Shown here: piece by piece, positions 17,534 to 25,455 of the stretch
Position numbering within the stretch: position 1 is the stretch's first letter
Layout of the letters: every line of letters starts with the position of its first letter
Source of the DNA: PALSA-693 sp963834725
Lineage (GTDB): Bacteria; Actinomycetota; Acidimicrobiia; Acidimicrobiales; Palsa-688
Length of the DNA: 64,000 bases
NCBI GenBank assembly: GCA_963834725.1
Contig: CAWICN010000001.1
Location: 3,906,001-3,970,000 of the forward strand
Direction: 5' to 3'
Notes under the pieces: generated by a model
Databases searched by the model: none
What the model saw: only the letters and a program-made list of their open reading frames with translations
Told to the model about the DNA's origin: nothing
Made by a program: the position numbers and the translations under genes

Positions 17534-17679
17534 CCGTCGCGGCCATGACGATGTTCGGGTTCGCTGCCAGCGGCCGAGAGTTACGCCGCTTCAACGAAAT
17601 CGCGCTCGGGCTCGTCATTCTCACCGCCGCCCTCATCTGTCAGTTCACTGCTCTCACGAATACACACGTCGGGCGCTGA
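17509..17679 (+). CDS. Small two-segment membrane protein overlapping the P450 fusion gene
   Basis: 56 residues, MDVLALILTVAAMTMFGFAA then a polar turn (SGRELRRFNE) and a second hydrophobic stretch IALGLVILTAALICQFTAL. It starts inside the last 25 bp of the P450 fusion gene in another frame, with AGGGAG placed about 6 bp upstream of the ATG, an arrangement typical of translational coupling. I recognise no family. A membrane hairpin encoded directly after a soluble oxygenase could anchor or assist it, but that is inference. Confidence 0.5.
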   Translation: MDVLALILTVAAMTMFGFAASGRELRRFNEIALGLVILTAALICQFTALTNTHVGR

Positions 17680-17832
17680 GCTCGTGCCTGAAGCACTTGG
17701 ACCGTCCACCTGAGTGCTATCACCGCGCCGCGATCTCCGGGCCCCCTCCCGCGCCGGCAGGGGAATCACAGCGGTCGTAGCCGCGTCAAGCCGCCCAATG
17801 AGCCAGGCCCGGTCCTGGCGTTGCTGGAGGCC

Positions 17833-19170
17833 TCAATCCTGTGCCATTGCCTGTTCCAGCATCCCTTCATACAGCGTCAGGATCTGCGCCCCGTAGGTGG
17901 GGTCGGTCGCCCATCTCCGCGTGAGCGATTCCCACGTCGGACAGCAGCCCCGGCCTGCTCGGCCCACAGGCCGGAGCGCCGGCACCACGGTTGGAGGGGC
18001 CGGATTTGGCGCGATCCCGCCGGTGGCGAATATGTGCAGGAGCTGCATCTGCCCGAGGACGCCGGTCTCCGCGGACGGGAAGGGCATGCCCTGGCCGCAC
18101 GAGTCGCAATGGCCGATGCCGGCGAAGTTGTTACGGTCGACGGCGTCGACCGAGCTGAACCCTCCCGTTTCGAGGACGGCCTGGGCGAACGCCACGTCGC
18201 CGCGAACGCTCTCCTCTGCGCCGGCGATGAGGTACCAGTTGGCCAGCTGGGTGATCGGGACCGAGGTCAGGTTGGCGTAGCCCCGGGCGGTGAACCAGGC
18301 GGCCAGCTGATCGGCGTTGAGGGCCGAGCCGCCCAGGATGCTCAAGCCGGGAGGGTCGGCCCCGTCGACGCCCACCGCGGCCAGGGTCGCCTTCTCAGTG
18401 GCCCGCACGGCGGCCAGGCGGCGATCGGACGCGGCCAGCCGCTGCTGGGCGCCGGCCAGCTCGACGGCGGCCGGCGGAACCCGGCTGCTGGCGGCTTCTG
18501 TTCGATCGTGAGCAGCGCCGAGGGTGTGCGCGTCGGCCGAGACGGCGGCGGCCAAGTGCTTCTCCTGGCGGCCGTAAGCCGCCACCTCCTTCACGTCGAT
18601 GCTCAGGTGGGCGACGGCCACCTGGGCCATGACGTTGGCCTCGCCCATATCGATCGCTGCCGTTTGGGCGGTGGCGAAGGTGTGCAGGACCGAGGGTTGC
18701 GGCGTGGTGAGCGCGCCCGTGTACAGGCCGAGTACGACTCCCCGCAGTCGAGCCTGGTCGTCGGCGACACTGGACGCGGCCTGTTGCCTGGCGGCCGTGG
18801 CGACGTTGAGGGCGGCCTGATCGGAAGCCAGGTGGCGGGCGGCCTTCGCCTCGGTCGCCTTCGCCGCACTTACCTCGGCCTGGTCTTTCGCCAGCTCCTT
18901 CTGATCGGTTGCGACCGTCAGGTTCGATGAACCGATGGCGCGCTCGGCGTCGATCATCAGGGCGTGAAAACGCCGGGTGACCACTGTCGCCTGCGCCTGC
19001 CGGATGGCCTGCACGTCGCCCGCCGAGGGCGCGGCACTCGCAGTCCCAAGGGCTCCTGTGCCGCTCGGGCTCGACCAAACCCCCGCAAACAGCGAAGCGC
19101 ACGGCACGATCCTTGCCACCCGGCAGAGCCGCCGGCCCCAACCACCCACACCGGGGAGGGTAGACGGCAA
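17833..19170 (-). CDS. Secreted peptidoglycan hydrolase with coiled coil and glucosaminidase domain
   Basis: 445 residues. A basic N-terminus and hydrophobic stretch ending near TASAAPSAG suggest export. Residues about 50-260 are Ala/Gln/Lys-rich helices (ATDQKELAKDQAEVSAAKA) that should form coiled coils. The C-terminal third has a glucosaminidase/FlgJ-type fold: EESVRGDVAFAQAVLETGGF with the likely catalytic Glu, RNNFAGIGHCDSCGQ and FPSAETGVLGQMQLLHIFA. It would cleave the glycan strand of the cell wall, with the coiled coil as a possible regulator or partner-binding region as in other division-linked hydrolases. It is convergent with the P450 genes. Confidence 0.8.
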   Translation of the reverse strand: MPSTLPGVGGWGRRLCRVARIVPCASLFAGVWSSPSGTGALGTASAAPSAGDVQAIRQAQATVVTRRFHALMIDAERAIGSSNLTVATDQKELAKDQAEVSAAKATEAKAARHLASDQAALNVATAARQQAASSVADDQARLRGVVLGLYTGALTTPQPSVLHTFATAQTAAIDMGEANVMAQVAVAHLSIDVKEVAAYGRQEKHLAAAVSADAHTLGAAHDRTEAASSRVPPAAVELAGAQQRLAASDRRLAAVRATEKATLAAVGVDGADPPGLSILGGSALNADQLAAWFTARGYANLTSVPITQLANWYLIAGAEESVRGDVAFAQAVLETGGFSSVDAVDRNNFAGIGHCDSCGQGMPFPSAETGVLGQMQLLHIFATGGIAPNPAPPTVVPALRPVGRAGRGCCPTWESLTRRWATDPTYGAQILTLYEGMLEQAMAQD

Positions 19171-19285
19171 GGGTGAAGATCAGGTGGACCCCCGCCGGGT
19201 CGTCTGGCAGGGGTCGTCTGGTTGGTCCCCACCACCGTTATTGGGTGCTCCGGGATGCGGGGCAGGTTGTTCGGTGGTTGGTGCT

Positions 19286-21016
19286 TTAGCCGATGCCGCC
19301 GCGGAGGAGCCGGCCCGGGGTTGCGCCCGAGCACTCACCGTTGTCGAAGGTGACCTCGCCGTTGACGATGATCTCCTGGTAGCCCTTAGCCCGCTGGACC
19401 CGGCGCCATTCGCCGCCGGGGAGATCGGTCAGGGTCTCGCCGATCCACGGTGGGTCGATCTGCAGTTCCTCGAGGTCATAGACGAGCACGTCGGCGGCCG
19501 CTCCCTCGCGCAGGACGCCCCGATCCTTGAACCCGGCGGCCTGGGCGGCCAGGTTGGACAGCCGATAGTGGGCGTCCTCGAGCCTGATGACGCCCTCGTC
19601 GCGCACCAGCCAGGTCAGGAAGTCGGTGCTGTAGGCCCCACCGGTGAAGAACTTGGTATGGGCCCCGCCGTCGGATACGCCCGGGATGGAATAGGGCGAG
19701 CTCATCAGCTCGGCCATGAACTCGGCGTTGGACCCCTTGTCCGGGCCGAGGAACTCGACGTTGAGGTCGCCGGCCAAGGACAGGTCGAGCATGGCCTCGA
19801 TCGGGTGCTTGCCCTCCTCCTCGGCGATCTCGCCGACACTTCGACCGACGTAGCGCTGCAGGTCCTGCTGGCGGTTGACCCCCTGGATGATCAGCTTGGC
19901 CGGGTCCCCACCGACGCCGGCCTGGATGACCCGCAGGCGCCGATCGGCCTCCTCGGCCTCCTCGACCAGGGCCCGGCGCAACTCGGGATCCTGCATCTTC
20001 TCCCGCTTGTCTTCCTTGCTCCCGGTCGTGACCGCCCGCCAGGCCGGCGAGGCGTCGTAAAGGTTCCAGTGCTCGAGGGTGAAGGCGAACCCGGCCCGGC
20101 CGGTCCCGCACTGGGCAAAGAGGGGCAGGCCCTTCTTGCGGCACCCCTCGATCCACGAAATCGGCTTGCGATGGACGTCGGCCTTGGAGCGGGAGATGGT
20201 GACCACGTTGTAGAGGATCGGCCGCTGGGCCACCTCGGCCAGCCGTTCTACGAACGCGTAGTCGGCCTTGAGGTTGCCGGTGGCCTGTGTGATCTGAACC
20301 GATCCCTCGTCCCGCTCGGCGAGAACCTCGGCCAGGCAGAGGATGTCCTCGTCGCACATGGTGTCGGTCACCATCGGGCTGCCGTCGAAGTCGGCCTGGA
20401 CCGAGTTGGGTCCCAGCCGCTGGATGGAGAATCCAGCCAGGCCGGCCTCCATCCCCTCGTGCATCAGGCGCTGCATCTCCTTGCGCTCCCGGTCGGTGGC
20501 CGGGCGGGTTTTTGCGGCTTCGAGGCCCATCACATAGGTCATCAGCGACGCCGTCGGCATGTACTGGATCACGTTGACGCCCTTGGGGGCGCGATCCAGT
20601 GAGTCGAGGTACTCGGGGATGCTCTCCCAGTCCCAGCGCATCCCCTGGCGCATCGACGCATAAGGGATGGCCTCCGTCCGGGTCATCGTGAGCATCGACC
20701 GGTCCCGGAAGTCGGGCGCGCACGGCGCGAAACCGAATCCGCAATTGCCGAGCACGACCGAGGTGACCCCGTGCCAACCGGAGATGGTGCACCACGGATC
20801 CCAGCGGATCTGGGCGTCGTAGTGGGTGTGGCAGTCCACGAATCCAGGCGCGACGATCTTCCCGGTCGCGTCGATCATCCGGTTGGCGACCCCTTTGGCC
20901 CGCCCGCCGATCTGCGCGATGTGACCGTCCTTGATCCAGACGTCCCCGCGCCGCCGTGGCCCCCCGCTGCCGTCGACGATGGTTCCGCCCGAAATGTGGA
21001 TGTCATACCCTTCCAC
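19286..21016 (-). CDS. N-acyl-D-amino-acid deacylase/amidohydrolase family protein
   Basis: About 576 residues. It opens YDIHISGGTIVDGSGGPRRR, the usual start of the D-aminoacylase group, and holds the metal-binding VDCHTHYDAQIRWDP near residue 60 and a GVSDGGAHTKFF motif near 450 carrying the conserved Asp. The family hydrolyses N-acyl-D-amino acids or related amides using zinc. The start is placed at GTG 21016: GGGAGGG lies 5-6 bp upstream, while the frame continues to an ATG at 21070 with no ribosome site. It stands alone before a gene-free region that marks the end of the ordinary chromosomal part. Confidence 0.85.
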   Translation of the reverse strand: MEGYDIHISGGTIVDGSGGPRRRGDVWIKDGHIAQIGGRAKGVANRMIDATGKIVAPGFVDCHTHYDAQIRWDPWCTISGWHGVTSVVLGNCGFGFAPCAPDFRDRSMLTMTRTEAIPYASMRQGMRWDWESIPEYLDSLDRAPKGVNVIQYMPTASLMTYVMGLEAAKTRPATDRERKEMQRLMHEGMEAGLAGFSIQRLGPNSVQADFDGSPMVTDTMCDEDILCLAEVLAERDEGSVQITQATGNLKADYAFVERLAEVAQRPILYNVVTISRSKADVHRKPISWIEGCRKKGLPLFAQCGTGRAGFAFTLEHWNLYDASPAWRAVTTGSKEDKREKMQDPELRRALVEEAEEADRRLRVIQAGVGGDPAKLIIQGVNRQQDLQRYVGRSVGEIAEEEGKHPIEAMLDLSLAGDLNVEFLGPDKGSNAEFMAELMSSPYSIPGVSDGGAHTKFFTGGAYSTDFLTWLVRDEGVIRLEDAHYRLSNLAAQAAGFKDRGVLREGAAADVLVYDLEELQIDPPWIGETLTDLPGGEWRRVQRAKGYQEIIVNGEVTFDNGECSGATPGRLLRGGIG

Positions 21017-21408
21017 CGATTCCCTCCCTATCTTGTGCGTAAAACACGAGGAATTCCGGCCCGACGGCAACTAATGGCACCGGGCTCGACACCAGATGGT
21101 ACTTCGGGGAAGCCGTCCTCGCCCGGAAAAGATCGGATGCCCCTTGGGCCGGTGACGCTGAACGATCGGGTCTGAGAGGTACCGAGGGCTTTACGGGGAT
21201 CTCGGGTGGCAACCGGACCACACCCGATGCTGGTCGTGGATTCTGGGTGGCGACGGTCTTCGGTCCGGGCCGATCAGGCGGGGTAAGAGACGTCGAGGAC
21301 AGCCGCTTGTGCCCACCGAACTGAGACGATTCGCCTTTTACCAAAGGGGTTTTCGCTGGTTCAGGTCGGTTGCAGGCCCCCCCGGACTGGTCTACACTGG
21401 GCGGCCAA

Positions 21409-21449
21409 GGAGAGGTGCGAGAGCGGCCGAATCGGACTCACTGCTAATG
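21409..21449 (+). pseudogene. 5' half of a tRNA-Ser(GCU) gene, 3' half missing
   Basis: Bases 21409-21415 (GGAGAGG) fit a serine tRNA acceptor strand, followed by TG, a D-arm with short CGA/TCG stem, and a canonical anticodon loop CTGCTAA at 21441-21447 with anticodon GCT. The 5' anticodon stem is ACTCA, but only the first two bases (TG) of the required TGAGT follow; the match then ends. No variable arm, T-loop (TTCRA) or CCTCTCC acceptor end is found in the following few hundred bases. It is therefore a truncated or displaced tRNA gene, as expected at an integration junction. Confidence 0.55.
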
Positions 21450-21472
21450 CAGAGAGCCAGGGACAACGAGAA

Positions 21473-21517
21473 GGCCGCTGACCAGGGTGGAGAGACAAAG
21501 GAGCAGGTCAGCGGGCC
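21473..21517 (+). other. Long imperfect hairpin directly after the tRNA fragment
   Basis: GGCCGCTGACC at 21473-21483 pairs with GGTCAGCGGGCC at 21506-21517 with one bulged G, giving an 11-bp stem around a 22-base loop, followed by a pyrimidine-rich TCTTTCGGTCTTC. It could be a terminator or part of an attachment site or structured RNA. Confidence 0.45.
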
Positions 21518-21811
21518 TCTTTCGGTCTTCTAGCTCTTGCCACTCGTTGTCGCCTGTGGCCGGCATCTCGATCCTGCTGTTGAATCAGCGTTGAACGGAC
21601 GGTGCTGCTTCCACAACTCAATCGAACTGAGTTCGGAGTTCGACTGGCAGGCGCCTACATCTGCGCCGCGCCCGGCAGAGTTGAGAAAAGTGGATATCTC
21701 CCGAGCAACCGAGGTTCACGGCCCATCGCGATTGGTAGTCCGGAGGATGCGGTGAGGCCCCCTCCGGGATTCGCAAGTAGTCGGTAGTCGGGTCGAGTCG
21801 TCCGGCGCCAG

Positions 21812-22987
21812 TTAGATGGCCGGGGTTCTGGCGGTGCCGTCACAAAGTGGGGCTGCGGCGCCAAAGAGTTCGACGCTCCACCCGCTGGAATCTTCGTCTG
21901 CGAGCGGACGCCGAAGACGTACATGACCCATGGCGCCAGCGGCCGATCGGATCGGGTGAGGTCTCGCCCTTAGGAGCCGTTCAGTGTGAGCGTCTCGCTT
22001 CCGGCGTGCGATCTGCATCCGGTTCGTTGAGATAAACGCCTCGCCAGTGTTGCCACAGATTCTTGCCGTGTCACTCGAAGAGGGGCGCGGAGTGATGCCC
22101 CTATCATATGGCGTAAGAGCAGCGACTGGCAGGGTGACCAGGAGATGTGTCCATATCCCGGGATGGTCGGCGTTCTCGGCGCCGTGATGCGCAAGCTTGA
22201 TGGCGCTCGCTTTCTCGGCCGGGCGGCGCGACGACGCAAGGATCTCGCTCCACCCTTGCACCGACGCCCCGACTTCTTGAAGGTCCCCTCCGAGGAGCAC
22301 GATTGCGTCTCCAAGAACCGCCAGGGTGACGAGCGACGTATGGTTAGGGGAGACCGAAGTAAGCCTTCTCTTTACACCGTTCGGCTTGGGGAGCAACTGT
22401 GCGACCTCGTTGAGCCCGAGGTCCACCGATCGCGGCGACGGAGACAAGGCTTCGACCCGCGAAACGCCCGTCCATTGTGATCCACCTTCAGCCGGGGGGC
22501 GCCAAACCAGAGTGTGTGCGACGGCGGGTTGGGGCGCGAACTGCCGCCCCCGTGAACGAACCCGTTCTTCGAGAAGAGCGACGATCCGCGCGAACTCGAT
22601 GGCTCCTGGCTTCCGCATCATGGAACGCTCACCCGTCGCTTTAACAAGGGTGAGAAACGAATGGGACTGAAGTGCCATCGAGAAGTGAAACGTTGACTTC
22701 GTCGAAGCGGCAACAACATCCGCAAGTCCGCCGATGTGATCGTCGTGCCAGTGAGTCGCCGCAACAACGTCTACACACAATCCCGTATCGAGGCCAAGTG
22801 CCTCTAGGTAGTCGAGTGACACTGCGTGCGACGTGTCGTGGTCAAGACATGAGTCGATGATCATCCAGTGACCGAAGCCAAGATGGCAAACGATCGACTC
22901 ACCTTTCCCGGGACCGAATACTGATACCTCGACCTGATCATTCCTTGGCGCAATCCGCCATGCTGAGTCAGCTTGACCGGTCCTCAT
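21812..22987 (-). CDS. MBL-fold metallohydrolase, last gene of a three-gene module
   Basis: About 391 residues. The metallo-beta-lactamase signature is present: ATHWHDDHIGG (HxHxDH) near residues 76-86 and, after NHTSLVTLAVLGDAIVLLGG (a ComEC-like strand-turn), KLAHHGAEN near 280. Proteins of this subgroup resemble the hydrolase domain of ComEC and act on nucleotides or other phosphate esters; this one has no membrane segments. The start is taken at ATG 22987, preceded by GAAGG, which overlaps the stop of the upstream gene by 20 bp; the frame continues to 23062 with low-quality sequence. Tight overlap indicates a module with the two upstream genes. Less GC-rich than the chromosome to its left. 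Confidence 0.82.
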   Translation of the reverse strand: MRTGQADSAWRIAPRNDQVEVSVFGPGKGESIVCHLGFGHWMIIDSCLDHDTSHAVSLDYLEALGLDTGLCVDVVAATHWHDDHIGGLADVVAASTKSTFHFSMALQSHSFLTLVKATGERSMMRKPGAIEFARIVALLEERVRSRGRQFAPQPAVAHTLVWRPPAEGGSQWTGVSRVEALSPSPRSVDLGLNEVAQLLPKPNGVKRRLTSVSPNHTSLVTLAVLGDAIVLLGGDLQEVGASVQGWSEILASSRRPAEKASAIKLAHHGAENADHPGIWTHLLVTLPVAALTPYDRGITPRPSSSDTARICGNTGEAFISTNRMQIARRKRDAHTERLLRARPHPIRSAAGAMGHVRLRRPLADEDSSGWSVELFGAAAPLCDGTARTPAI

Positions 22988-23696
22988 TGCGACCTTCGCT
23001 TTCTGAATCGCCTGCCCAGCCGAAGACCTCGCTCGTGCTCGCAGCGGCCTCGGCGGCCTCACGTAGCTCCTCGGGTGTCCATATAGGCAGGCGTCGGAAT
23101 CTGATCATCGACACTCCCTCTCGCTGGCCGCTAGTTCGAACCCGATAGCCGAGGCTCCAATAGAAAACGGCACCTGGTTCGATGAGTGGCCGATCAAACT
23201 CAGAGACCTCGTTAACGTCGATCTCGGTTCGCTCTTCGTCGTCCGTGCCAGTAGTCATGTCAACAAGCAGCGCCTGGAAGCCGCTGGACGTCCTGCGTTC
23301 GACGTACCCCTCCCATTGTTGATGCAGGACCACATGTTCCCTCGGTCTTGGTGGCGTACGAACAACAGGAGACTCGATACGGTCTGTGACCGTCTTGGCC
23401 GGCGCCCCACTCGTGACGAGAGTACGCAGAAAAGCAGAGGACTTGCCGCTGCCTAGCGACGAGTAGAGCGTTGAATCAGGCCATTGCGCCGACTCCACCG
23501 CCCTAGGAAGCTCCTCGAGGTGAGACAGTCGAAGTAGCTGATTCGCTCCGAATGTGACATCTGGCCGCTTATGTGAAGGTTCGTTATCCTCGGCACCAGT
23601 CCATGAGCGGGAGACGCCACCGACGAGTTGTTGCCAGTCGTTGCCAGCCCCGGAATACCGTCCGGATTCAGCCAGACCCTCTACTTCAATCGCCAC
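22968..23696 (-). CDS. Uncharacterised protein, middle gene of the MBL module
   Basis: 242 residues. The N-terminal 110 residues are weakly structured. The C-terminal part is conserved-looking: QQWEGYVERRTSSGFQALLV, then acidic DDEERTEIDVNEVSEFDRPL, then GAVFYWSLGYRVR and IRFRRLPIWTPEELREA. This looks like a small beta-barrel followed by a helix, and I have the impression of having seen this pattern in other unannotated bacterial proteins, but I know no function. It overlaps both neighbours (11 bp upstream, 20 bp downstream), so the three proteins are probably made together. Confidence 0.75.
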   Translation of the reverse strand: MAIEVEGLAESGRYSGAGNDWQQLVGGVSRSWTGAEDNEPSHKRPDVTFGANQLLRLSHLEELPRAVESAQWPDSTLYSSLGSGKSSAFLRTLVTSGAPAKTVTDRIESPVVRTPPRPREHVVLHQQWEGYVERRTSSGFQALLVDMTTGTDDEERTEIDVNEVSEFDRPLIEPGAVFYWSLGYRVRTSGQREGVSMIRFRRLPIWTPEELREAAEAAASTSEVFGWAGDSESEGRNEDRSS

Positions 23697-24307
23697 GGAG
23701 CACCTGCCTGAACACCTCTTCGGCTCGATCGAGGGACGCTGACCACTCCCGCTTCAAGGTGTCGAGCGCCAAGGAAGCATCGTCGCTGGCGTCACCGAGT
23801 TCGAAATGATCGTTCTGCTGAATGTAGACACCAGGGTGAACCCGTACCGAAGGCTCGACGCGAATGAAGATATTACCTGCCCGATCGTCCGGCCTTAGCC
23901 CCTGGATGACGACGGCCCGCATCCCGGGTTTGTTTAGAAACGAGCTCCAGTTGTCGGGCGGAACCAGACGATGGCCCAACTCATGCCACGCGTCGGGCGA
24001 ATCCATCCGGAAATGCACATCGCGATTGATTCCCATCAGCGTGACCGGAGTGTGTCGGAGCATTGAGAAAACCCCGAGTACGAGGTCCTGAAGCATTCCG
24101 AATGACGGGGCTCGCGCGAGTCGCGGCAACGAACTGGTCGTGGGTAACTTGGACGTCGAAGAGCTCGGTAGAAAACTGACTGACCTCGCGACTGATGATA
24201 TGTATCTCAGCCGCCGCAGCCTCGTCCGGAGCGATGAGTTCGTGCCGGGCCAGCCACTCGGGCTGGAAGATCGCAGGATTGAAGGACCCGACCAGAACGA
24301 CGCTCAT
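23686..24307 (-). pseudogene. Uncharacterised first gene of the MBL module, split by a frameshift near 24105
   Basis: Two overlapping frames together encode one plausible protein of about 207 residues. The N-terminal part begins MSVVLVGSFNPAIFQPEWLA at ATG 24307 and runs to QVTHDQFVAATRA; the continuation, PSFGMLQDLVLGVFSMLRHT then GINRDVHFRMDS and RVEPSVRVHPGVYIQQNDHF, lies one frame away. One extra base (or two missing) around 24100-24112 explains the break. The first frame is open further upstream to 24463 without a good ribosome site. It may be a genuine inactivating mutation or a sequencing error. No known family; the downstream gene overlaps its end by 11 bp. Confidence 0.6.
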
Positions 24308-24479
24308 GCCATCGATCTCCCGGGTTGCTGTCACGGCCGAAGAATAGACGAGATCTGTCTCTTCTGGACCCCGCAGCACGTTTCTCGCCGCATCTCGCAG
24401 CTGGGTCAACACGTCGCTTGTAGCGAAACCTGCAACGCCATCAGTCCATATATCTTCAACCACGCAAGTCGAGTATCCG

Positions 24480-24535
24480 CGTGTCGAACGGATCGGCGGG
24501 AGTCCGCGGGTTCGAGTCTCGACGACGTCATTGTT
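24480..24535 (+). other. tRNA-like T-arm remnant between the MBL module and the restriction operon
   Basis: GCGGGTTCGAGTCTCG around 24520-24533 has the form of a tRNA T-arm (four paired bases, TTCGAGT loop), and a small perfect stem ATCCG...CGGAT precedes it at the position of a variable arm. No acceptor or anticodon arm can be completed and the flanking bases do not match the tRNA-Ser half at 21.4 kb. It may be a relic attachment site or chance; no gene is seen in the surrounding 24308-24663. Confidence 0.25.
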
Positions 24536-24663
24536 TAAGATGTAGTCTAATGCTCCGTCAAGCTTACTGGAGCAGGAAATTCACCCGCTATCAGTTGCCC
24601 GCACTTGCCGCGGACTTGAGATGGCCCAGCATGATCTCCAGCCTTGGCGTCCGGGCTCGCCGG

Positions 24664-25455
24664 TCAGCCGCTGCAGCAGCGTTGGCCGGGTGCTGTTGTT
24701 GTGTTCGTATCCGCCACTCCGCTTGGGTGATGGTCTGGCCACAGTTCCTGCGCCAGCGGCGCGTCGTTGAGTTGGTCACGCCGGCGGCGCCAGTCAGGCA
24801 GGTGCGAGTCCATGAGTTTGGTGAAGCGCTCGCCGTGACCGCGTTCACGGTAGTGCGTCATCTCGTGGACTACGACGTACTCCAAACAGTCGGGGTGCTT
24901 CTTCGCGAGTTCGACGTTGAACCAGAGATGTCCGGTCTCGCGGTTACACGAGCCCCACTTGGTCTTCATGCGACGAATTGTCCAGTGCGGCACTGACAGC
25001 TCCAGTTGCCTCTCCCAGTGCTCGATGAGATGTGGGAGTTCTTGCCGAAGTTGCTCTCGGTACCAGCTGTCGAGCGCTCGTCTGCGCTGCTCCACCGTTG
25101 CCCCGGTTGTGACGAAGAGCAGGAGTCGGTCGCCTTCGATCTCGATATGCGCCCTCCCGGGACGTTCGATCACCTTTAGGCGTCGCCGAACTCCCCATGT
25201 GTAGTGGGACTCGCCGGTAATCATCTCGCGTTCGGACTGGCGGGCAGCCGAACGGAGTTGTTCGCGCTGCTTCTTGATCCAGGACAGTCGCTGCACGACC
25301 GCAAGGCGGACCTGATCATCGCCGAGACGTTCAGGTGCCGCGACGCGGACGCGACCCATCGGGGGATAGACGCTGATATGCAAGTGCTTGATGTCCTTGT
25401 AAACGACATCGACATCGATACCCCGGACGGTCAGGTAAGCCCTAGCGGTACTCAC
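24664..25455 (-). CDS. YgjP-like (M48/SprT-type) zinc metallopeptidase linked to Type I R-M
   Basis: 263 residues. The zinc site HEMTH (His197, Glu198, His201) is followed by a third His at 207 in RERGHGERF, and KWGSCNRETGHLWFNVELAK upstream is the strand pattern of the YgjP/DUF45 family. The start overlaps the hsdR stop by 14 bp, so it is the last gene of the restriction operon. YgjP-like proteins are frequently encoded beside Type I restriction genes; their role there is not established but may be turnover of the restriction complex. The last roughly 30 residues are low complexity. Confidence 0.85.
   Translation of the reverse strand: MSTARAYLTVRGIDVDVVYKDIKHLHISVYPPMGRVRVAAPERLGDDQVRLAVVQRLSWIKKQREQLRSAARQSEREMITGESHYTWGVRRRLKVIERPGRAHIEIEGDRLLLFVTTGATVEQRRRALDSWYREQLRQELPHLIEHWERQLELSVPHWTIRRMKTKWGSCNRETGHLWFNVELAKKHPDCLEYVVVHEMTHYRERGHGERFTKLMDSHLPDWRRRRDQLNDAPLAQELWPDHHPSGVADTNTTTAPGQRCCSG

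Larger units (their letters stand above)
21017..21811 (+). other. Gene-free region at chromosome/accessory boundary
   Basis: About 800 bp without a convincing coding region on either strand. It contains a tRNA-Ser 5' half and a long imperfect hairpin, listed separately. Gene content changes here from housekeeping metabolism to defence and conjugation genes, so this is the best candidate for the left edge of an integrated element. Confidence 0.6.

Noticed and set aside
21411..21560. Complete tRNA gene
   Set aside because: No T-loop, variable arm or 3' acceptor strand can be found after the anticodon loop.
23686..24307. Programmed ribosomal frameshift in the first MBL-module gene
   Set aside because: No slippery heptamer or downstream pseudoknot is evident at the junction; a plain indel is simpler.
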